A stretch of 64,000 bases of DNA from Spirosoma spitsbergense DSM 19989 (GTDB lineage Bacteria > Bacteroidota > Bacteroidia > Cytophagales > Spirosomataceae): the NCBI RefSeq assembly GCF_000374085.1, contig NZ_KB893542.1:207-64206 (forward strand), given 5' to 3'. Position numbers and translations under genes: made by a program. The notes below the pieces were generated by a model. It ran no database searches. It had not been told where the DNA came from and saw only the letters and a program-made list of their open reading frames with translations. Of the stretch, positions 58,449-64,000 are shown in pieces (the stretch's first letter is position 1; the number at the start of each line of letters is the position of its first letter).

Positions 58449-59339
58449 ATGAAAGCATACGTATTCCCTGGACAGGGTTCGCAATTTCGGGGTATGGGGC
58501 AGGACCTTTACCAACACTCGGAAGCTGCCCGCCAGCTTTTTGAACAGGCTAACCAGATACTTGGCTATAGTCTGACCTCTATTATGTTTGAAGGAACGGA
58601 CGATGACCTCAAGCAAACTATCTATACACAACCAGCTGTTTTTCTGCACGGTGTTGTGCTTGCCCTGACGTCCGACTCTTTTGCCCCTGATCGGTTCGAC
58701 GTTTCGATGGTGGCTGGGCACTCACTCGGCGAATTGTCGGCACTAACGGCTGCGGGCGTACTTTCCTTTGAAGACGGGTTGAGTCTGGCATCCGTTCGGG
58801 CAACGGCAATGCAGCGAGCCTGCGAATTAACTCCATCAACTATGGCTGCCGTACTGGGGTTGGCCGATTCTGTCATTGAAGAGGTATGTGCGGCTATAAC
58901 GGAGGAAATTGTCGTCCCTGCCAATTACAACTGTCCGGGTCAGGTCGTTATTTCGGGAAGTGCGGCTGGTATTCAACTGGCTGAAGAGCGGCTGAAAGCG
59001 GCCGGCGCCAAACGTGTTGTGCCATTAGCCGTGAGTGGTGCCTTCCACTCGCCTTTTATGGAGCCAGCCCGAACGGAATTTGCCGAAGCAGTTCAGAACA
59101 TGCTCTTTTCGGCACCCCACTGTCCGGTTTACCAAAATGTGAACGCACAGGCTACAACTGATCCAGAGCAGTTAAAAGCCAATCTAATTGCCCAGCTTAC
59201 GTCGCCTGTGCGCTGGACACAGTCGGTAGAACGAATGGTGGCCGATGGAGCTACCGGGTTTTTAGAGTGTGGCCCTGGTAAAGTGCTTCAGGGATTGATT
59301 AAAAAGATTAGTCCTGCTGTTCCCGTTACGGGAATTTAG
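58449..59339 (+). CDS. fabD: Malonyl-CoA:ACP transacylase
   Basis: Moves malonyl groups from CoA to acyl carrier protein at the start of fatty acid elongation. It has 296 residues. The N-terminal VFPGQGSQFRGMG is standard, the nucleophile Ser92 is in AGHSLGELSAL, and the catalytic His is in VSGAFHSPFM. The conserved Gln (PGQGSQ) forms the oxyanion hole. No other fab genes are adjacent. It is followed by tRNA-Gln. Confidence 0.97.
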   Translation: MKAYVFPGQGSQFRGMGQDLYQHSEAARQLFEQANQILGYSLTSIMFEGTDDDLKQTIYTQPAVFLHGVVLALTSDSFAPDRFDVSMVAGHSLGELSALTAAGVLSFEDGLSLASVRATAMQRACELTPSTMAAVLGLADSVIEEVCAAITEEIVVPANYNCPGQVVISGSAAGIQLAEERLKAAGAKRVVPLAVSGAFHSPFMEPARTEFAEAVQNMLFSAPHCPVYQNVNAQATTDPEQLKANLIAQLTSPVRWTQSVERMVADGATGFLECGPGKVLQGLIKKISPAVPVTGI

Positions 59340-59414
59340 TAAGGTATTATCTCTTGTGAATCAGCGAATAAGACTGTTCGCATCACAACATGCCCTTTTT
59401 TTTTGAATCAGTAT

Positions 59415-59446
59415 TTGTTTTTGACACCGGGTAACCGTTATCTTTG
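59415..59446 (+). promoter_or_regulatory. Promoter of tRNA-Gln
   Basis: TTG at 59415-59417 and TATCTTTG at 59439-59446 with a 21-nt spacer, a full consensus match. It lies 20 nt before the mature tRNA 5' end. Confidence 0.7.
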
Positions 59447-59465
59447 CACTCGCAATTGCAAAAAC

Positions 59466-59536
59466 AGCCCGATAGTATAAGGGTAGTACGACAGATTTTG
59501 GTTCTGTTTGTGGAGGTTCGAATCCTTCTCGGGCTA
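59466..59536 (+). tRNA. tRNA-Gln (anticodon TTG)
   Basis: A complete cloverleaf can be drawn. The acceptor stem is AGCCCGA/TCGGGCT, with a D arm GTAT/GTAC and an anticodon stem ACAGA/TCTGT around the loop TTTTGGT (anticodon TTG). The T arm is GGAGG/CCTTC around TTCGAAT. The 3' CCA is not encoded. The gene marks the boundary between core chromosome and an element-like region. Confidence 0.93.
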
Positions 59537-59542
59537 CAAGAA

Positions 59543-59581
59543 AAAACCCTAATTAACTGTAAAATAGTTGGTTAGGGTTTT
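59543..59581 (+). terminator. Terminator after tRNA-Gln
   Basis: Arms of 16 bp (59543-59558 and 59566-59581) including two G-U pairs around a 7-nt loop, closing with AAAACCCTAA/TTAGGGTTTT. Confidence 0.8.
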
Positions 59582-59594
59582 CTCGTTTCAAGCG

Positions 59595-59614
59595 GTGTAC
59601 GGGTTAGTGTACGG
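59595..59614. repeat. Short direct repeats GTGTACGG
   Basis: Two copies of GTGTACGG start 12 bp apart (59595 and 59607), just inside the putative element. Spaced repeats of this kind could be integrase or excisionase arm sites, but this is only a guess from position. Confidence 0.25.
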
Positions 59615-59667
59615 AATAGAATATTTTCGAAAAAAAAATGTGGCGTTCTAAGCCTGCTAAAATGCTA

Positions 59668-59700
59668 TTGGGGTGAAAGAACTTGAATGCGTTATCTTTG
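59668..59700 (+). promoter_or_regulatory. Promoter of the excisionase-like operon
   Basis: TTG at 59668-59670 and TATCTTTG at 59693-59700 with a 22-nt spacer. It would give a leader of about 140 nt before the small ORF at 59847. Confidence 0.6.
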
Positions 59701-59846
59701 GTCTTACTTGCTTAGAATAAGAAAGAACAAAGCAAGGTGCTGATATTCAGAAGATTAGTGCTTGCTTGGAAAAGTGACGAATTTAGAACGGAAACCTTTG
59801 CGTCTCTTAAACTCTCTTAGTCTCTCTTAACCAAGCGAGGTAAAAA

Positions 59847-59939
59847 ATGAGGGACCGACTTTGTTTATTAGTCCTCATCACCGTACCAAAAAATACGGGC
59901 GTAGTACATTGTGAATCAATCACCTTAAACTTCATATGA
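59847..59939 (+). CDS. Putative 30-residue leader ORF coupled to the HTH gene
   Basis: A small ORF reading MRDRLCLLVLITVPKN at its start, whose TGA overlaps the ATG of the next gene in an ATGA arrangement (59936-59939). Its own start codon lies in a hairpin (ATGAGGGAC with GTCCTCAT). Translational control of the downstream HTH gene is plausible. Expression is unproven. Confidence 0.35.
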   Translation: MRDRLCLLVLITVPKNTGVVHCESITLNFI

Positions 59940-60229
59940 CTTTCACTATCGAAGGCCAATTACTGGGAACCCTAATGAACACGCTGGCAGAAGCCACCAG
60001 CGAACTGGCCAGAACACGGCAGGCACTGGAACAGGCACGGGAAAGCCAGCTATTAAATGAAGATGAAGCCTGTGCCTATTTAAAGCGGGATGCCGAAACG
60101 CTGAGGTATTACCGGACACTGGGCCTGGACAGCTTTAAAAAAGGCCAGTACCGATGGTACATGAAAAGTGAAATAGACAACTGGCTGGCATCAGGGAAAG
60201 TAACAAGGAAGAAAAAAACAAAGCCCTGA
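59936..60229 (+). CDS. Excisionase-like helix-turn-helix protein
   Basis: A 97-residue DNA-binding protein. The first 50 residues form a probable coiled coil (TLAEATSELARTRQALEQARES). The C-terminal half is a MerR-type/excisionase winged helix (LLNEDEACAYLKRDAETLRYYRTLGLDSFKKGQYRWYMKSEIDNWL) with a basic tail. Proteins of this shape direct excision or regulate transcription in Bacteroidota integrative elements and prophages. It lies 400 bp from tRNA-Gln, which supports a mobile element. Its stop codon is part of the following terminator stem. Confidence 0.8.
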   Translation: MTFTIEGQLLGTLMNTLAEATSELARTRQALEQARESQLLNEDEACAYLKRDAETLRYYRTLGLDSFKKGQYRWYMKSEIDNWLASGKVTRKKKTKP

Positions 60230-60244
60230 CTTATGCCAGGGCTT
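60221..60244. terminator. Hairpin at the end of the HTH gene
   Basis: AAGCCCTG (60221-60228) pairs with CAGGGCTT (60237-60244) around an 8-nt loop. The stem includes the HTH gene stop. It may also serve the minus-strand gene that ends at 60262. Confidence 0.6.
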
Positions 60245-60261
60245 CACGCTGTTGAGGGTTC

Positions 60262-60660
60262 TTAACCGTTCATGGATTCACTGCGAAGCCTGTTAATATG
60301 TTGCCACTGTTCCGAAAGTCTTACTAGAAATCCGGTTAACTGGTTTGCACTGAACATCCGGTTTAAATCAGCCTGGGTAACGGTGTGTTGCTTTGTTGGC
60401 TCGTGATCCGCTTCGGGGTCAAGTCCTGCTGAATGGTTTACAGAATCCATTAGTAAGCCATTAACCAGATCAACCGGGCCGGATGTACCAGCTTCCATTA
60501 GAAAGTTACTCACAAGCCGGTAAAGTGACTGATATTCCCGGTCAAGGTTGGCGGCTGGCTGCTCTGTTGCCTGGGTAACGGATTGACCTAAGCTTTGCGC
60601 CCGTTGTACTGCGGTGGTTGCGTGGTCTGTTTGACCTGCGTAGTTTTGCTCGGTGTTCAT
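60262..60660 (-). CDS. Hypothetical element protein
   Basis: A 132-residue protein with no domain I recognise. It is polar and rich in Gln, Ala, Ser and Thr, with predicted helices (REYQSLYRLVSNFLMEAG and FLVRLSEQWQHINRLRSES) and no membrane segment or signal. I start it at the ATG at 60660 rather than 60711, since the upstream codons read into non-coding sequence. It lies downstream of the XRE gene on the same strand, with a perfect palindrome between them, so it may be regulated by that protein. Confidence 0.6.
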   Translation of the reverse strand: MNTEQNYAGQTDHATTAVQRAQSLGQSVTQATEQPAANLDREYQSLYRLVSNFLMEAGTSGPVDLVNGLLMDSVNHSAGLDPEADHEPTKQHTVTQADLNRMFSANQLTGFLVRLSEQWQHINRLRSESMNG

Positions 60661-60764
60661 TTGATTGTAGAATTTTAAGTGTAACACTGGCCCCTTTGCT
60701 ACTTCCGCCAAGTCCTAGCATTGGGGTTTTCCTGCTTCTTATTGATAGGCCAATATTACACAAA

Positions 60765-60782
60765 CTTTGTATATATACAAAG
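60765..60782. promoter_or_regulatory. Perfect 18-bp palindrome, candidate XRE operator
   Basis: CTTTGTATATATACAAAG is its own reverse complement. A half-site TATACAAAG recurs at 61050-61058 upstream of the XRE gene. A dimeric repressor such as the adjacent XRE protein would fit. Confidence 0.55.
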
Positions 60783-60794
60783 AAAGTATATGAA

Positions 60795-61001
60795 CTATTT
60801 GAAAAAAGTAGTGATGTCAACATTTAGTGCATCCGCTACTTTCTGTAAGGTTTCAATCGTGAGGTTCTGATTACCGCTTTCGTACAAACTAACCGTTGAT
60901 TCTGCAACGCCTAACTTCTCTCCCAGTTGCTTAAGGGTCATACCCTGTGCTTTTCTGGCATCACGAATCTGCTGGCTTACTTTCTGCTTAATTTCTGACA
61001 T
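60795..61001 (-). CDS. XRE-family helix-turn-helix regulator
   Basis: A 68-residue single-domain HTH_3 protein with QIRDARKAQGMTLKQLGEKLGVAESTVSLYESGNQNLTIETLQKVADAL. It is of the Cro/C1 type that represses prophage or plasmid genes. The palindrome at 60765-60782 and the half-site at 61050-61058 flank the gene, suggesting autoregulation and control of the neighbour. No peptidase or sensor domain is present. Confidence 0.88.
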   Translation of the reverse strand: MSEIKQKVSQQIRDARKAQGMTLKQLGEKLGVAESTVSLYESGNQNLTIETLQKVADALNVDITTFFK

Positions 61002-61567
61002 GGTAATAGCGGTTATAAAAGTGAACTGATACTTTTTAGACTTAGTACCTATACAAAGTCACGTATACGCTTTACCGTTCAATAGGGAGGTGGAGTGACG
61101 AACAGATTATGATTTACTGTCCAATGTGTAGCAGAACGCGCAACAATTGCTTGGGATGAGAGTGGATTAGATTGGATACTGGCAAGATTTGATTTGTAGC
61201 ATTCATCAAGAAATCAAAGATAATACAGGAGAGACATGAACGTAAATTGATTACGTTCTAGAATTGATAAAATATTAATAGTGAGAAGCTATTTTCAAAT
61301 GAATGTATGTCTTGCGCGCGCGCGTATTTTATATATACTATACTTTTTATTATAAAACAAGTATAACGATGAAAATATTTTTCATAAGAGGGTAATCGTA
61401 TGTGAAAAGTGCAAAAGAGAAGAACGTAAAAAGGTATTTTAGCCCAAATAATCCTAAAAAATAAATGTTGTATTGTATCAAACTGTTAATAAATATTATC
61501 GTTTATTTGAATGTATACATACTTTTTTTGTACCAGACTTTATGTATTACGTGCAAAAACTACATAT
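61002..61567. other. AT-rich non-coding region
   Basis: About 566 bp with no convincing gene on either strand and visibly lower GC than the rest of the window. It contains the half-site at 61050-61058, the left 15-bp direct repeat at 61031-61045, an alternating purine-pyrimidine tract at 61313-61326 and several TATA-rich stretches. The sequence from 61046 on appears to belong to the inserted two-gene module. Confidence 0.5.
61031..61045. repeat. 15-bp direct repeat, left copy
   Basis: ACTTTTTAGACTTAG, identical to 62421-62435. The pair brackets the AT-rich two-gene module. Confidence 0.7.
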
Positions 61568-61990
61568 ATGGTTGAGGAAATAGAGGATACTATACAGAGG
61601 GTTACTAAGGAAAACGATAGTGCTAATCAAGCATTGAGCAGTCCCGAAAAAGGCTGTGATGAGTACTTAGATCGCGCCAATGAGCAGATGCGTAGGTTTG
61701 AAGAAATTACTTCGCACCTACGGGTATTAAACGAGAATACAATTATCGCATTCAACAACAATCAGGATGAGGCTTATGGACTTTTACCAGCCATGAGGAC
61801 TCTACTTGAAGCGTGTAATCGTAACTTAGTTTCTCTTGGCGAAAGTGAGCTTAAAGATGCAATGTTATCTACAGTTGAAAGATTTCAAGACGAGGCAAGC
61901 CAGTTGCAGGAGAATATTGATGACTTTATTCTTATTCATGACAAAATGCCTCTTGATGCCGAATTACAATCACTCTTAAGCCAGTTATAA
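61568..61990 (+). CDS. Acidic coiled-coil protein, candidate antitoxin
   Basis: A 140-residue, strongly acidic helical protein starting MVEEIEDTIQRVTKEN, with coiled-coil propensity across most of its length (YLDRANEQMRRFEEITSHLRVL and FQDEASQLQENIDDFILI). I see no ribbon-helix-helix, PHD or HTH domain. The ATG at 61568 is preferred over 61511, since the upstream codons look like AT-rich leader. The RelE-like ORF begins 3 nt after its stop, so it has the place of an antitoxin. Codon use is AT-rich, unlike the chromosome. Confidence 0.6.
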   Translation: MVEEIEDTIQRVTKENDSANQALSSPEKGCDEYLDRANEQMRRFEEITSHLRVLNENTIIAFNNNQDEAYGLLPAMRTLLEACNRNLVSLGESELKDAMLSTVERFQDEASQLQENIDDFILIHDKMPLDAELQSLLSQL

Positions 61991-61992
61991 GC

Positions 61993-62421
61993 TTGGTTGT
62001 ATCCTCTACCTCAACGTTTCGAAATTCATTAAAAAAGCTTAGTCGAAGATATAAAAACCACTACGGTTCATGTCCAAATGACATTTGCAATGAACTTAAT
62101 GGATCAACGATAGAGCATTTGTCTCAAAAACCCAATACTAGACTTTGCGGAGCCGGGCAATATTCAATATTGAAGATACGTATTGCTAACTCATCTGCTA
62201 GTATTGGCCAATCAGGTGGTTTTCGGCTGATTGCAGCAGCCAATAATGAAGCTGGCGAAATAGTCGCGCTATACATATATCCCAAGCGCGGGCCTAAAGG
62301 GATTGGTGATATAAGTGATTCTTATCGAAACGAGTTGATTAAAGAATTCATAAAGGAGAGAAACGATAAAAAATTGATAGTGCTGGATGTTCTTAATGAG
62401 TTGAGTGAAATAGTTCATTAA
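61993..62421 (+). CDS. RelE/ParE-like toxin
   Basis: A 142-residue protein with the layout of RelE/HigB/YafQ ribonucleases: an N-terminal strand and helix STFRNSLKKLSRRYKN, then YSILKIRIANSSASIGQSGGFRLIAAAN, VALYIYPKRGPKGI, and a C-terminal helix SYRNELIKEFIKE. The IR-S-GQSGGFR core is characteristic of the superfamily. No ATG is available; the start is the TTG at 61993 or a rare codon slightly upstream (the frame is open from 61957), which implies coupling to the preceding gene. The nuclease activity is inferred from fold only. Confidence 0.65.
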   Translation: MVVSSTSTFRNSLKKLSRRYKNHYGSCPNDICNELNGSTIEHLSQKPNTRLCGAGQYSILKIRIANSSASIGQSGGFRLIAAANNEAGEIVALYIYPKRGPKGIGDISDSYRNELIKEFIKERNDKKLIVLDVLNELSEIVH

Positions 62422-62435
62422 CTTTTTAGACTTAG
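62421..62435. repeat. 15-bp direct repeat, right copy
   Basis: ACTTTTTAGACTTAG, beginning at the last base of the RelE-like stop codon and identical to 61031-61045. Confidence 0.7.
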
Positions 62436-62440
62436 ACTGC

Positions 62441-62465
62441 TAGGGCTTCTCTCTGTTGAGGTTCC
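62441..62465. repeat. Degenerate copy of the 60238-60261 sequence
   Basis: AGGGCTTC-x-C-x-CTGTTGAGG-TTC is shared between 60238-60260 and 62441-62462, about 20 of 23 positions. Both copies lie right at the end of a minus-strand gene. Confidence 0.55.
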
Positions 62466-62468
62466 CTT

Positions 62469-64000
62469 TTATACAGCGATCAAAACAGCCGTTGCAGGTT
62501 GGCCGGATCGGTAAGGGCCAAACCGGTTGAGGTAAAAATAATTGTCGTTTACATCAAGGCTGCCAATACGAACTTTCTGCAGCCGAATAGGTAAGGAAAG
62601 TTTCAGGCTGGCAACGTCGGCAGGTTGCAGGTAGATTGAGGTATTCAGCATTTTTGGTTTCCTCAACACTCGCTGCAGTGCTTTGAAATAGCGGTCAATT
62701 AGTGGCTGCTCATTTTGGCCGAATACCGGAGAAAAAGCCAGACTGAATGCGTTGGCATCCGTTCGGATACCGGCCGGACGTTTGGCAAACCAGCAACCGG
62801 TTAATGTTATGGGTACGGCTACCACATCACCACTGGCTGAAAGTGTTTCGGTTTGTACCGTTGCAACCTTTGCAGGCTCCATCAGGATAAGCCTTGGGGC
62901 TGCATCCATCTTATTGATGGTCTTGTTTTCCCCTGTTCCACTTAACGACCTGGTAAGAATCTGTATCGGGTTGCCATATCCACCAATAACGCTACCTGAT
63001 TCGATACAGGCCATAAACGGCAACTCAAATAAGGTGGCTTCTTTGGGACTGGTGAGGGCGGGACTGGTAAGGATTCCATCAGCATAACCAATGTTAGCCT
63101 TTTGATCGTGTTCCTTCCATTTGCAAAGGTTGGCTTTCCCGTATCCCTCAAACTGTACAACAATTTCCGGCTCTGTGCTTTCATCAATTTTGGTTGACCA
63201 ATCAGAAGCCAGTGGAATGTTATCGATTACCGTATCCAGTGGAACGAGTTCAACCGTCTTGCGCCGTTCATCGACTTCATAAGTACCCTGCATCATTTTG
63301 GCTAGGGTCAATGCCAGATCACTACAGGATACATCAGGCAGGTTAGGCGCAACCGGCCAAATGTCCCCAAGCCGTACAGTAGCATCAGGCACGAATGAAG
63401 CCCAAACTTCACCACTGGCAAGACTGAAATAATACGAATAGTCTGCCAGGGTGGTACGGCTGTTCCCTGTTAGCCGTAAGGTTAGTTCATCACCTGGCTG
63501 GCAGTCTATGGCTTCATCAATCTGCAATGATTCGGGTGTGTCCAACTTATCTGAATAACCGGCTACACTGTAGTAATCTTCTGCAATGGGTTGGCCGTTG
63601 CGTTCAAGAATCAATCTTACTTCTGCTGCGCCAAACTTGGTAATACTGGTAAACAGAATTTGGGCCTGTACATTTACCCTCATCCTGTTCAGGCAGACGT
63701 AAGCGTATCTGTCCGTTTTGAACGGCTTTAGCTTTCCCTGGGTGAAGTCATCCAACGGTAAGTTATCCACTGCCAGGGGTAACACTACGTTGATCGGGCT
63801 GCCGTTCTTTAGTATTATGCTGTTGGTGGTTCCATCGGCTGTAACGCGTGCTGTACGGTCGTCAATCCACTGTTGATCGTGTGCCTTTGGGTCACTGCCT
63901 ACAAACGGCACTGCCAGTTGCAGGAATAGCGGATCCGTTAGCCAGTCCCCTATTGGTGTGTAACCTGCTTCTGCACACATTTGACCAATCAGGGTCTTTG
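62469..64000 (-). CDS. Phage structural-like protein, 5' end outside the window
   Basis: At least 510 residues with the frame still open at the right edge (KTLIGQ precedes the first visible Met). The sequence is rich in beta strands and has no signal peptide. The C-terminal pattern KVRIGSLDVNDNYFYLNRFGPYRSGQPATAVLIAV resembles the end of large tail or baseplate proteins in Bacteroidota prophages. The fold is not certain; a tail-associated role is inferred from this and from the prophage-like neighbours. It is the largest gene of the element visible here, transcribed towards the toxin module. Confidence 0.55.
   Translation of the reverse strand, partial: KTLIGQMCAEAGYTPIGDWLTDPLFLQLAVPFVGSDPKAHDQQWIDDRTARVTADGTTNSIILKNGSPINVVLPLAVDNLPLDDFTQGKLKPFKTDRYAYVCLNRMRVNVQAQILFTSITKFGAAEVRLILERNGQPIAEDYYSVAGYSDKLDTPESLQIDEAIDCQPGDELTLRLTGNSRTTLADYSYYFSLASGEVWASFVPDATVRLGDIWPVAPNLPDVSCSDLALTLAKMMQGTYEVDERRKTVELVPLDTVIDNIPLASDWSTKIDESTEPEIVVQFEGYGKANLCKWKEHDQKANIGYADGILTSPALTSPKEATLFELPFMACIESGSVIGGYGNPIQILTRSLSGTGENKTINKMDAAPRLILMEPAKVATVQTETLSASGDVVAVPITLTGCWFAKRPAGIRTDANAFSLAFSPVFGQNEQPLIDRYFKALQRVLRKPKMLNTSIYLQPADVASLKLSLPIRLQKVRIGSLDVNDNYFYLNRFGPYRSGQPATAVLIAV

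Noticed and set aside
59540-64000. A second copy of the tRNA-Gln 3' end as att site
   Set aside because: No repeat of the tRNA 3' segment was found by eye inside the window; the far end must be outside, if it exists.

Overview
The window is a chromosomal segment of a Bacteroidota bacterium, most likely a Cytophagales member of the Spirosoma type. This is inferred from Bacteroidota-style promoters (TTG, a 17-23 nt spacer, then TAnnTTTG), from the near absence of Shine-Dalgarno sites, and from protein families and extensions typical of that phylum: long IspH, L17 with a C-terminal helix-hairpin-helix domain, a five-helix SdhC, and GH3 and GHL10 proteins. No species can be named from sequence alone.

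Layout. 1-8.5 kb: penicillin acylase, a glycerophosphodiesterase, a GH3-family enzyme, a DoxX-like membrane protein gene broken by a one-base frameshift, a flavin reductase and ispH. 8.5-15.1 kb: a GHL10 lipoprotein, then odhA-odhB (2-oxoglutarate dehydrogenase E1 and E2). 15.1-20.2 kb: a minus-strand operon-like set (GH88-like hydrolase, Old Yellow Enzyme homologue, SDR, Tat-exported Gfo/Idh/MocA oxidoreductase), probably for an unknown uronate or sugar. 20.3-31.6 kb: gpmI, a low-molecular-weight phosphatase, divIC/ftsB, enolase, a small membrane protein, recA, citrate synthase, an amidohydrolase, lpdA and a glycosyltransferase. 31.7-38 kb: a TerC protein, a 1323-residue DUF4011-type SF1 helicase and carA.

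38.1-54.1 kb is the S10-spc-alpha ribosomal operon, all on the minus strand, from rplC to rplQ with secY, map, infA and rpoA. rpsJ is absent from its head. Its leader carries a promoter, an 11-codon ORF and an intrinsic terminator with competing pairings, which reads like a transcription attenuator. 54.5-58.1 kb is sdhCAB and 58.4-59.3 kb is fabD.

From a tRNA-Gln at 59.5 kb to the right edge the sequence changes to an integrated element, probably a prophage: an excisionase-like HTH protein behind a coupled small ORF, an XRE repressor with a perfect 18-bp palindrome, an AT-rich two-gene module (acidic coiled-coil protein plus RelE/ParE-like toxin) bounded by 15-bp direct repeats, and a large phage-structural-like protein that runs off the window.

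Three further patterns stand out. Many operon gaps hold imperfect inverted repeats built from short recurring words. Two of these, before rplQ and sdhB, share a conserved core ending the same distance (13-14 nt) from the start codon. A shared dyad also precedes the two glycoside-hydrolase genes (GHL10 and GH88-like) that lie 10 kb apart.
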